Below, in pieces: positions 32,882 to 40,641 of a stretch of 64,000 bases of DNA (positions are counted from its first letter, which is position 1; each line of letters begins with the position of its first letter). Below the pieces are notes generated by a model. The model was not told the DNA's origin and did not search any database. It worked only from the letters and a program-made list of their open reading frames with translations. The position numbers were made by a program, and so were the translations under genes. Where the stretch lies: assembly GCA_036501665.1 (NCBI GenBank), contig DASXZW010000015.1:1-64000 (forward strand). Reading direction: 5' to 3'. Origin of the DNA: DATAUD01 sp036501665 (GTDB taxonomy: Bacteria; Verrucomicrobiota; Verrucomicrobiia; Limisphaerales; Palsa-1400).

Positions 32882-34162
32882 TTAGGCTTTCTGCGGCTCA
32901 ACCCAGCGTTTGCTCTTCATCTCAAAACGGGGGAGGGTGCCGATTGCAGCCAGACTTACGGCGATTCGCAAATTAAATGTGCTATGAAGGGCAGCTTCTA
33001 CTTGGGCCGGAAGATCTTTCGGTTTTGCGCAGTTGTGGGCTGGTTCGATTTGCAAGCGCAGTTCGACGAGGCTGCCGGAGCGATCCACGGCGACTTGGTA
33101 TTCGGCGATTTCTGAAAACCTGCGGAGCACATCTTCAATTGCTGTCGGGTAAATGTTTACGCCGCGAACGATGACCATTTCATCGGTGCGTCCGGCGATG
33201 CCGCCGCGCAAAGCCAAATCAGAACGCCCGCACTGACAACGTGGATCGGCTTCAGCTCGAACAACGTCGCCAGTTCGATAGCGAAGCAGCGGCGAACCGG
33301 TTCTGCCCAAGGTGGTTAAGACCAATTCTCCTGTTTCGCCGCCGCGGACAGGGTTGCCAGCGGTGTCGATGATTTCGGGCAGATAAGCGGATTCGAGAAT
33401 ATGAATTGTTCCGGGCCGGGCCGGACATTCATAGGAAACGGGGCCGGTTTCGGTCATTCCATGGTGATCGAAAATTCGCGCGCCGGGCCAAAGTTGCTCC
33501 AGGCGAGCGCGGGTCGAGGGCACGCTGCCGCCGGGTTCACCGGCGACAATGATTGAGCGAACTTGAGGGCGATTGAGGTTTTGGTTGATCGCCACTTCGG
33601 CAAGCCGCGCGGCGTAGCTGGGAGTGCAACAGAGGGTGGTGGCCTGGTTTTCAATGATGCCGCGCAATCGAGCGTGACTATCGAGTCCGCCGCCGGGAAT
33701 GCAGAGTGCGCCGATTTGCTGAGCGGCTTCGAACGCGAGCCAGAACCCGATGAACGGCCCAAACGAAAAAGCAAAATAAACGCGGTCGCCGCGGCCCACT
33801 CCTGCAGCGCGGTAAATCTCTTTCCACGATTCGACCATCCATTGCCAGGATTCAGGGGTATCGAGCCAACGAAGGGGCGCGCTGGTGGTTCCGCTGGTCT
33901 GATGAAAGCGTGTGTAGCGGTCGGGCGGGAACGTAAGGTTTGTGCCGAAAGGCGGGGTCCGCAATTGGTCCGCGACCAATTCGCCCTTGAGCGTGAAGGG
34001 AAACCTTTCCCGAAAATCGTTGAGGCTGGAAATGGCTGTGTTTAAGCCAGCGAGTTTCTCGCGATAAAAGGCATTTGCGGGCAAAATTGCGTCCAGCAAC
34101 CGGCGCAATTGCGCGAGTTGATGGGCTTCAATGGCCTCGCGCGTGGGGAATTGGCCCGACAT
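32882..34162 (-). CDS. PaaK-like phenylacetate-CoA ligase family enzyme
   Basis: The product has 426 residues and is an adenylate-forming acyl-CoA ligase of the phenylacetate-CoA ligase type: it activates a carboxylic acid with ATP and joins it to CoA in the cytoplasm. The ATP-binding P-loop is 'HQTSGTTSAPLRW' (about residue 92), the A5 motif 'DHHGMTETGPVSYEC', the A7 motif 'RYRTGDVV' and the A8/hinge 'GRTDEMVIVRGVNIYP'. The ATG at 34162 (MSGQFPTREA) is chosen because the longer frame (to 34486) is a shadow of the preceding gene. TAATG overlap with the DMT-like gene indicates coupling. The true substrate may be another aromatic or fatty acid, since PaaK homologues are diverse. Confidence 0.87.
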   Translation of the reverse strand: MSGQFPTREAIEAHQLAQLRRLLDAILPANAFYREKLAGLNTAISSLNDFRERFPFTLKGELVADQLRTPPFGTNLTFPPDRYTRFHQTSGTTSAPLRWLDTPESWQWMVESWKEIYRAAGVGRGDRVYFAFSFGPFIGFWLAFEAAQQIGALCIPGGGLDSHARLRGIIENQATTLCCTPSYAARLAEVAINQNLNRPQVRSIIVAGEPGGSVPSTRARLEQLWPGARIFDHHGMTETGPVSYECPARPGTIHILESAYLPEIIDTAGNPVRGGETGELVLTTLGRTGSPLLRYRTGDVVRAEADPRCQCGRSDLALRGGIAGRTDEMVIVRGVNIYPTAIEDVLRRFSEIAEYQVAVDRSGSLVELRLQIEPAHNCAKPKDLPAQVEAALHSTFNLRIAVSLAAIGTLPRFEMKSKRWVEPQKA

Positions 34163-34677
34163 TATTTTTGCGCAGCAGAAGAAATCGGCGCGGGAGCATG
34201 GGGATGCGCGGGGGCCGGTTTGAAAAAGGTCACCAGACAACCGCCAGCGGCGGCCATGAGAATGCCGAGATAAAATTGCCACTTGATCGATCCCCATCCG
34301 CCTTCTGGCGGGCTGAGGATAAGCGCCACGACGGCATTGATGATGGGTGCGCCGGCAAAAACAATCGACATGACAACGCCGGGTTTTCCGCCATTGGCAA
34401 ACGCCAGCAAAACGCAAAATGCGCCAATGGCACCGACGATTCCCGCAAAGAGTGACCAGCCCATTCCTGAGGCGGGGAAATTCCAATCGGCCTTGCGCGT
34501 GACGAGCATCGCCAGGGGCGCGAGCACGGCTGTCAGGAAGTAGGCTAGGCCGACGAAGAGGAATGCCTTGTATAGGCCGTTGGCTTTGTCAGCCATCCCG
34601 ACCTGCCCGCTATGCAGAAAAATTCCGTAAAGGCCCCATGAAACAACCGTCATCAACGCAAAAACAAGCCAGCTCAT
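34162..34677 (-). CDS. DMT/EamA-like half-size membrane protein
   Basis: The 171-residue product has five hydrophobic segments (about residues 2-20, 36-58, 72-92, 98-120 and 133-152) with the GxxxG-type small-residue spacing and 'GIVGAIGAFCVLLAFANGGK' pattern of the drug/metabolite transporter superfamily. It corresponds to about one half of a classical ten-helix DMT carrier, so it may act as a homodimer. The C-terminal tail is proline/alanine/histidine rich ('PAPAHPHAPAPISSAAQK'). It immediately precedes and is coupled with the PaaK-like ligase; export or import of an acid substrate is a possible connection but only inferred. Confidence 0.7.
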   Translation of the reverse strand: MSWLVFALMTVVSWGLYGIFLHSGQVGMADKANGLYKAFLFVGLAYFLTAVLAPLAMLVTRKADWNFPASGMGWSLFAGIVGAIGAFCVLLAFANGGKPGVVMSIVFAGAPIINAVVALILSPPEGGWGSIKWQFYLGILMAAAGGCLVTFFKPAPAHPHAPAPISSAAQK

Positions 34678-34910
34678 AATAGTAATTCAACTTTAGTTCG
34701 ACGATTTTACGCGCCGCGCGGACAATTGCAATCTCACAGGTTTTCCGTGCCGTTGCGGAATTTTGACGACGGGTGACTCGCTGTCCTTGAGAAAACGCCA
34801 ACCGTCCCGCCTTTCTTGGACGGCTCGCAGGCGTTTCGTCTTCAATCCGTGATTTTATTCAGCGTCCCGCGCTGAAAATTGCGCTGACAGCAGCGTATTG
34901 TTGATTTTCC

Positions 34911-34940
34911 TATTGCTTTCCAATATGAGTCTGTTATTCT
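34911..34940 (+). promoter_or_regulatory. Putative promoter/operator of PadR-1
   Basis: An inverted repeat TATTG-N5-CAATA at 34911-34925 lies 24 bp before the likely start codon and overlaps a promoter-like element; two spacings are possible (TTGATT at 34901 with TATGAG at 34924, or TTGCTT at 34913 with TATTCT at 34935). Autorepression by PadR at this repeat is an inference. Confidence 0.4.
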
Positions 34941-34948
34941 CGTTTTCC

Positions 34949-35293
34949 ATGAACGGCAAACCGGATGTTTGGCAGGGGACTTTGGCTTTGATGGTTTTGA
35001 AAACGTTGGAAAAAACCGGCTCGTTGCATGGGTATGGGATTGCGCGGAGGATTGAACAAACCAGCACCAATCTTTTAAGCGTCAATTACGGCACGCTTTA
35101 TCCCGCTCTCTTGAAACTCGAACAGGAGGGATACATCGCCTCGCATTGGGGAGTTTCGGAAAACAACCGGAAGGCGAGATATTATGAATTGACTCGCGTG
35201 GGGCGGAAACAAGTCGAAAAGGAAACTCAGGAATGGGAGCGGATGACTGAGATCGTGGCGAAGTTCCTGAACCCTGCGGAGGGGTTGGCATGA
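34949..35293 (+). CDS. PadR family transcriptional regulator (PadR-1)
   Basis: This 114-residue protein is a PadR-type winged-helix repressor. The DNA-binding domain covers residues 6-82: 'WQGTLALMVLKTLEKTGSLH', then 'IARRIEQTSTNLLSVNYGTL' and 'YPALLKLEQEGYIASHW', with the wing at 'ENNRKARYYELTRVGRKQ'. It is of the ADOP-associated subgroup often adjacent to acidobacterial-type permeases. The ATG at 34949 starts right at the domain; the open frame from 34898 begins inside the promoter region. Its stop overlaps the start of the first permease (ATGA), so regulator and permeases are one unit. The ligand, if any, is unknown. Confidence 0.9.
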   Translation: MNGKPDVWQGTLALMVLKTLEKTGSLHGYGIARRIEQTSTNLLSVNYGTLYPALLKLEQEGYIASHWGVSENNRKARYYELTRVGRKQVEKETQEWERMTEIVAKFLNPAEGLA

Positions 35294-37971
35294 GAAGGCT
35301 TCGCGGTTGGGTAGTAAGATTTGGCGGCTTATTCAAAAAAGGCCGAAATGACAGGGAATTTCAGGAAGAGTTGGACAGTCACATCCAAATGCACACGGAA
35401 GACAATCTCCGATCTGGCATGACGCCAGAAGAAGCGCGCCGTCAAGCAATGATCAAATTTGGTGGGGTGGAATCCATAAAGGAAGCCTACCGGGATCAGC
35501 GCGGATTGCCTTGGATTGAAACCTTGTGGCAGGATGTTCGTTTCGGCGCGCGCCAACTCCGTAAGAATCCTGGCTTCACCGCCATCGCCGTCCTGACCTT
35601 AGCCCTTGGGATCGGGGTGAACACCGCGATCTTCAGCCTGATTAATACGGCGTTGTTTCGCGAATTACCATTTCCCGATGCTGGACGATTGGCCGTCGTC
35701 TGGGCAGCCAATCCCCGGAAACCCGGAATGGACCATGTCCCGCTCGCCAATGCAGACATAGCCGATCTGCGTGACCATAACAAAAGCTTTGCGAGTGTAG
35801 CCGCCTTCATGCCGCGCAGCGCCGACTTGTCCGACGGCGGCGACCCGGAACGTATCGGAGGAGCGGGCGTTACCTCCGGATTCTTCGAGACGCTTGGCGT
35901 CACGCCGCTTCTCGGCCGGACGCTGACTGCCGACGAAGAGGCGTTCGGCGGACCGCCTGTGGCGTTGCTCAGTTACGGACTGTGGAAGAGTCGATTTGGA
36001 GGTGATCCCGGGCTCATCGGCAAAGCCATTTCGATTGATGGTGAGAAACGCACCATCATTGGCATTCTCCCGCCGGATTTTGATTTCCCGCGCGGCGCGG
36101 AATGGCCGTCGTTCCTGCCTTTTGCGGGGCGGACTGAGATTTGGCTGCCACTTGCGCTGCGAGACCAAAATGACAATAGCGGCTGGTCGTACTGGCAATC
36201 TCAAGAGAGAATGCTCGTCATGCTTGGACGGTTGAAACCCGGCGTTACCCAGCGCCAGGCGCAAGCTGAAATGGATGCGGTTGCCGCGCGTCTGGCCGGC
36301 GACCAACCCGACACACACAAGGATACGATTTTTCAGGTTATCCCCGTGCGGGAACAATTATCTGGGAAGCTGCACACAGCTTTGTTGCTGCTTTTCGCGG
36401 CCACCGGTTTGCTGCTGATCATCGCATGCGTCAACGTCGCCAATCTGCTGCTCGCCCGTGGAGTTGCCCGGCAGCAGGAGATGGCGGTGCGCAGGGCGCT
36501 CGGCGCCGGGCGAGGGCGCCTGGCGTGCCAACTTCTCACTGAAGGTTTTTTGCTGGCAGCGCTCGCAAGCGGATGCACCTTGCTCATGGCGCAAGGCTGC
36601 CTGAAAATGTTTCTTGCGCTCAACCCCATGCCACCATCCCTTCTGGACCAAGCCACGATCGACCCGGTCGTGCTGGGTTTTAGCGCGTTCGTTGCGCTAA
36701 CTACTGGCGCCATGTTTGGCGTTGCCCCTGTTCTTCAGACCTCGCGCTCGAACCTGCAGAAATCGCTCCACGAGAGCGGACGAAGCATGAACGGCGCAGC
36801 CCGCGGAAACATCCGGTCGTGGTTGGTCGCGACGGAAGTGGCGCTCGCGCTGGTCCTGCTGACGACTGCCGGACTTATGGTGAGGAGCTTCATGCGCGTC
36901 CTCGGTGTCCAAACCGGCTTCCGCTCTGAGTCAGTGCTGGCCTTCGATGTAGGATTGCCATCAGCGCGATATGGGAATGACGCCAGCCAGATCCAATTTT
37001 TTCAACAACTGACAGAGCGCCTTGAAGCTCTTCCCGGAGTGCGGACGGCTGGCGCGATTTCCTACCTGCCTCTCGGCGGGGGCGAGAATATGGGCCGATT
37101 CACAATCGAGGGCGAAGCGCCACCGAGTTCAGGCAATGAGCCGTTTGCCGAGCGGCGCTGGGTGACTCCGGGATATTTCGCCGTCATGGGCATTCCCCTC
37201 CGCAAGGGGCGCGTTTTTACGCCGCAAGATTCTGCCGACAATCCGAAGGTCGTCATCATCAACGAAACCTTGGCAAAGCAAGGCTTCAACACTCGCGATC
37301 CGATTGGCGAGCGGCTAAAGGCGGGAGGGGCCGTGCGCACCATTGTAGGAATAGTCTCCGACGTGAGAAGCAGTTCTCTGGAGAGCGAAGTTCGCCCACA
37401 GTTTTACCTGCCGAACGCCCAATGGGCCTGGGGTGCGATGACAATCGTGCTCCAAACTAAAGGAGACCCGCTCGCGCTTGTCTCGGCCGCCCGCGGCGTT
37501 CTTAAAACGCTTGATCCACTTGTCCCTGCCGCGAACCTGCGCACAATGAAACAAGTCGTCTCGAGCGCCTCCGCCCCGCGCCGCTTTAACATGGCTCTCC
37601 TGGTCTTTTTTGCCGTTGTCGCACTGCTCTTGACCATGATGGGCATTTACGGCGTTGTTGCTTTTCTTGTCGGACGCCGGGTTCGGGAGATTGGCGTCCG
37701 CATGGCACTCGGTGCGCAACGAGGAGAAGTGCTCCGCCTAGTTCTGCGCCAAGGCATGAAGCCCGTGTGCATAGGATGTGGGATTGGATTACTCGGCAGT
37801 GTGGCTGAGTCTCGTCTCCTTGCCAGCCAGCTTTACGGTGTTTCCGCGTCCGACCCAATGACTCTAGTGAGCATCATCACACTTCTGGTGTTCGCCAGTT
37901 TGCTCGCCTGCTGGCTTCCGGCTCGCCGCGCGGCGAGGATCGATCCGATGGCAGCGCTTCGTTACGAATGA
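35290..37971 (+). CDS. ADOP-type ABC permease 1 (MacB/FtsX-like)
   Basis: An 893-residue double-FtsX permease of the acidobacterial duplicated orphan permease type. Residues 1-80 are the cytoplasmic prefix of type 1 ('EELDSHIQMHTEDNLRSGM'). Helix 1 is at about 95-118, a MacB-like periplasmic domain at 120-350, and helices 2-4 near 360-485 with 'LLIIACVNVANLLLARGVAR'. A second unit follows: a helix at about 515-535, a periplasmic domain to 750, and three terminal helices ending in 'PARRAARIDPMAALRYE'. Such proteins lack their own ATPase and are believed to work with MacB/LolD-like ATPases encoded elsewhere. The start overlaps the PadR-1 stop by four bases, and the next permease follows after nine. 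Confidence 0.9.
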   Translation: MRRLRGWVVRFGGLFKKGRNDREFQEELDSHIQMHTEDNLRSGMTPEEARRQAMIKFGGVESIKEAYRDQRGLPWIETLWQDVRFGARQLRKNPGFTAIAVLTLALGIGVNTAIFSLINTALFRELPFPDAGRLAVVWAANPRKPGMDHVPLANADIADLRDHNKSFASVAAFMPRSADLSDGGDPERIGGAGVTSGFFETLGVTPLLGRTLTADEEAFGGPPVALLSYGLWKSRFGGDPGLIGKAISIDGEKRTIIGILPPDFDFPRGAEWPSFLPFAGRTEIWLPLALRDQNDNSGWSYWQSQERMLVMLGRLKPGVTQRQAQAEMDAVAARLAGDQPDTHKDTIFQVIPVREQLSGKLHTALLLLFAATGLLLIIACVNVANLLLARGVARQQEMAVRRALGAGRGRLACQLLTEGFLLAALASGCTLLMAQGCLKMFLALNPMPPSLLDQATIDPVVLGFSAFVALTTGAMFGVAPVLQTSRSNLQKSLHESGRSMNGAARGNIRSWLVATEVALALVLLTTAGLMVRSFMRVLGVQTGFRSESVLAFDVGLPSARYGNDASQIQFFQQLTERLEALPGVRTAGAISYLPLGGGENMGRFTIEGEAPPSSGNEPFAERRWVTPGYFAVMGIPLRKGRVFTPQDSADNPKVVIINETLAKQGFNTRDPIGERLKAGGAVRTIVGIVSDVRSSSLESEVRPQFYLPNAQWAWGAMTIVLQTKGDPLALVSAARGVLKTLDPLVPAANLRTMKQVVSSASAPRRFNMALLVFFAVVALLLTMMGIYGVVAFLVGRRVREIGVRMALGAQRGEVLRLVLRQGMKPVCIGCGIGLLGSVAESRLLASQLYGVSASDPMTLVSIITLLVFASLLACWLPARRAARIDPMAALRYE

Positions 37972-37980
37972 GGATTTCCT

Positions 37981-40632
37981 ATGAGAAGATTGCGCGAATG
38001 GACTATCAGGTTTGCCGGTTTGTTCAACAAAAGCCGAAAGGACCGAGAACTCCATGAAGAGCTGGATACTCACATCCAAATGCATACGGAGGAGAATCTT
38101 CGATCCGGGATGATGCCTGAGGAGGCGCGGCGACAGGCGATGATTAAGATGGGTGGAATTGAATCCGCCAAGGAGGCCTATCGAGAACAACGTGGTCTTC
38201 CGCTGCTGGAAACGCTTTGGCAGGACTTGCGCTATGGACTGCGGCAACTGCTCAAGAACCCGGGCTTCGCCGCAGTGACCGTGCTGACCCTCGCGCTGGG
38301 AATCGGGGCGAACACGGCCATTTTCAGTGTTGTAAATGCGTTGTTGCTTCGCCCATTGCCATACCCGGATTCAGACCGTCTGATGATGTTGTCGAACAAT
38401 TCCAAAGGGGGAGATGGAGGCAACACCGACTATCCGACTTTTGCTGATTGGCGGGCACGCAGCCAGTCATTTGAAGAGTTGGCGGCTTTCATGTCGTGGG
38501 GCGGAGTGATGACGGGAGAAGGCGATCCGGAAATGGTCGGCGGGGTGCGTGTTTCGGCGGATTATTTTCGTATGCTCGGCGTCGCGCCGATGTTGGGGCG
38601 TGATTTCAGCCCGGAAGAAGATCGTCCTGACACGCGGTTCGTCGTCATGCTCAGTCACGCCTTATGGACAAGTCGCTTCCACTCTGATCCAACCGTCATT
38701 GGCCAACCGATCAAGGTGAGTGATGAAACGTTTACCGTCATTGGCGTAATGCCGCCGGGTTTTGAAGATTTGGTGGCCGACAATTTTTATGGGCCAGCAC
38801 AAGTTTGGGCACCGATCGGTTATTCGGGCACAGAACCGTACGCCTGCCGCACTTGCCGGCATCTGAGGGGCTTCGGACGATTGAAAGCCGGCGTAACCTT
38901 CGCGCAAGCGAAAGCGGAAATGGACGCGATAATGAATGTGATTGTGCGCGACCATCCGGAAAGTTACGCGCCGGATTCGGGTGTCAGCATGGTCAAGCTC
39001 CAGGACAAGTTTGTCGGCGGGTTGCGAACGACGTTGATCGTGCTGCTGGCCGCGGTCGGATTCGTCCTATTGATCGCTTGCGCGAACGTGGCCAATCTAC
39101 TGCTGGCGCGCGCCAATCAGCGGGAACGTGAAATTGCGTTGCGGCTGGCGCTCGGAGCGCGTCCGTGGCGGATCGTGCGGCAATTGTTGACCGAAAGTTT
39201 TGCGCTGTCGTTGTTGGGCGCGGGATTGGGACTTTTGCTGGCGATTTGGGGGACGCAACTACTGGTCAATCTCAGCCCGATGACGATGCTGAAGTTGCAG
39301 GAGGCAAAAACCGACGGAAGCGTGCTCAGTTTTACATTGCTGGTGACGCTTGCGACCGGCGTTCTATTTGGTTTGTTTCCTGCGCTTCAGGCGTCAAAGG
39401 CTGATGTTCAACACGCTTTGAAAGAGAGCGGCAAAAGTTCGCCAAGTCTCAGGCAAAATCGTTTGCGCGGGTCTTTGGTCGTCGCCGAGATTGCGCTGTC
39501 GGTGGTGTTGATGGTTGGCGCGGGATTGCTGATCCGAAGCTTCGAGCGGATTTTAAGTGTGCCGCCGGGATTTGAACCGGGGAACTTAATGACGATGACG
39601 GTTTCGGCGGTCGGCGCGGGATACGGGAAGGACGAACAAGTCGCCGCGTATTACAAAAAGATTATTGACAAAACGCGCGCGCTGCCAGGCGTGGAGGCTG
39701 CCGGCGTTGTCAGCGTCCTGCCGTTTAGCGCGAATTATGACAATTGCGGTTTTTTCATCGAAGAAAAACCGCTGGCGAATCCGACGCAAGCGCCCGGGGC
39801 GCGCCGCTACGTCATCAGCCCGGATTACTTGCACGCGATGGGCATCCCGTTGCTGCGCGGGCGTCCATTCAACGAGCATGACGACGCTAACGCGCCACTG
39901 GTTGCGTTGATTAGCAAGACGGCGGCGGAACGCAATTGGCCCAACGAAGACCCGATTGGAAAGCGAATCAGGCTTGGAGGGCCGGACGATCCTTTGCGAA
40001 CTATCGTCGGAATCGTCAACGACGTGCGCCAGCAAGGGCTGGATGAAAGACCGGGGAATCAGGCTTATGTGCCGTGCGCCCAAGTGTTTGGCTTCGGGAT
40101 GACGCTCGTCGTTCGCACGTCGGTTGACCCGGCTAGCCTGACTTCCGCCGTGCGCCGGGAAGTTCGCGCTGTTGACGCCAGCCAGCCAGTTTCTGATGTC
40201 GTCATGATGCGCCAATTAATCTCCAGTTCCGTCGCCCAACGCCGGTTTATGCTACTGCTCATGGGTGTGTTTGCCGCAGTGGCTTTATTTATGGCGGCGA
40301 TTGGGATTTATGGTGTGATCTCGTATTCGGTTGCGCAACGCAAGCAGGAGTTTGGCATTCGGATGGCGTTGGGAGCCCAGCGTCATGAGGTCTTTCAATT
40401 GGTGCTTGGGCAGGGATTCCGCTTGATGCTGGTGGGACTGGTTTTTGGCGTCGCCGGAGCTTTCGCGCTCACGCGAGTGCTGGAGCATCTGCTTTTCCAG
40501 ACGACCACGAAAGACCCAGTCACATTTGCCCTCGTCACTGTCACGTTGTGCGCCGCCGCTACGGTCGCCTGCTGGCTGCCAGCACAGCGGGCGGTCAAGA
40601 TGAATCCAATGGCGGCGCTTCGTCAAGAATAG
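37981..40632 (+). CDS. ADOP-type ABC permease 2
   Basis: The 883-residue product has the same double-FtsX plan as its upstream neighbour. Its prefix is type 1 ('EELDTHIQMHTEENLRSGM', 'GLPLLETLWQD'), helix 1 carries 'LALGIGANTAIFSVVNALLL', and the central FtsX loop is 'LIACANVANLLLARANQRER'. A distinctive feature is a C-x-x-C pair at residues 289-292 in the first periplasmic domain ('YACRTCRHLRG'), which the other permeases of the array lack at that point and which could form a disulfide or bind metal. The C-terminal end is 'RAVKMNPMAALRQE'. Nine bases with an AGGA site separate it from permease 1. Its substrate is unknown. Confidence 0.9.
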   Translation: MRRLREWTIRFAGLFNKSRKDRELHEELDTHIQMHTEENLRSGMMPEEARRQAMIKMGGIESAKEAYREQRGLPLLETLWQDLRYGLRQLLKNPGFAAVTVLTLALGIGANTAIFSVVNALLLRPLPYPDSDRLMMLSNNSKGGDGGNTDYPTFADWRARSQSFEELAAFMSWGGVMTGEGDPEMVGGVRVSADYFRMLGVAPMLGRDFSPEEDRPDTRFVVMLSHALWTSRFHSDPTVIGQPIKVSDETFTVIGVMPPGFEDLVADNFYGPAQVWAPIGYSGTEPYACRTCRHLRGFGRLKAGVTFAQAKAEMDAIMNVIVRDHPESYAPDSGVSMVKLQDKFVGGLRTTLIVLLAAVGFVLLIACANVANLLLARANQREREIALRLALGARPWRIVRQLLTESFALSLLGAGLGLLLAIWGTQLLVNLSPMTMLKLQEAKTDGSVLSFTLLVTLATGVLFGLFPALQASKADVQHALKESGKSSPSLRQNRLRGSLVVAEIALSVVLMVGAGLLIRSFERILSVPPGFEPGNLMTMTVSAVGAGYGKDEQVAAYYKKIIDKTRALPGVEAAGVVSVLPFSANYDNCGFFIEEKPLANPTQAPGARRYVISPDYLHAMGIPLLRGRPFNEHDDANAPLVALISKTAAERNWPNEDPIGKRIRLGGPDDPLRTIVGIVNDVRQQGLDERPGNQAYVPCAQVFGFGMTLVVRTSVDPASLTSAVRREVRAVDASQPVSDVVMMRQLISSSVAQRRFMLLLMGVFAAVALFMAAIGIYGVISYSVAQRKQEFGIRMALGAQRHEVFQLVLGQGFRLMLVGLVFGVAGAFALTRVLEHLLFQTTTKDPVTFALVTVTLCAAATVACWLPAQRAVKMNPMAALRQE

Positions 40633-40641
40633 ATAATTCCC

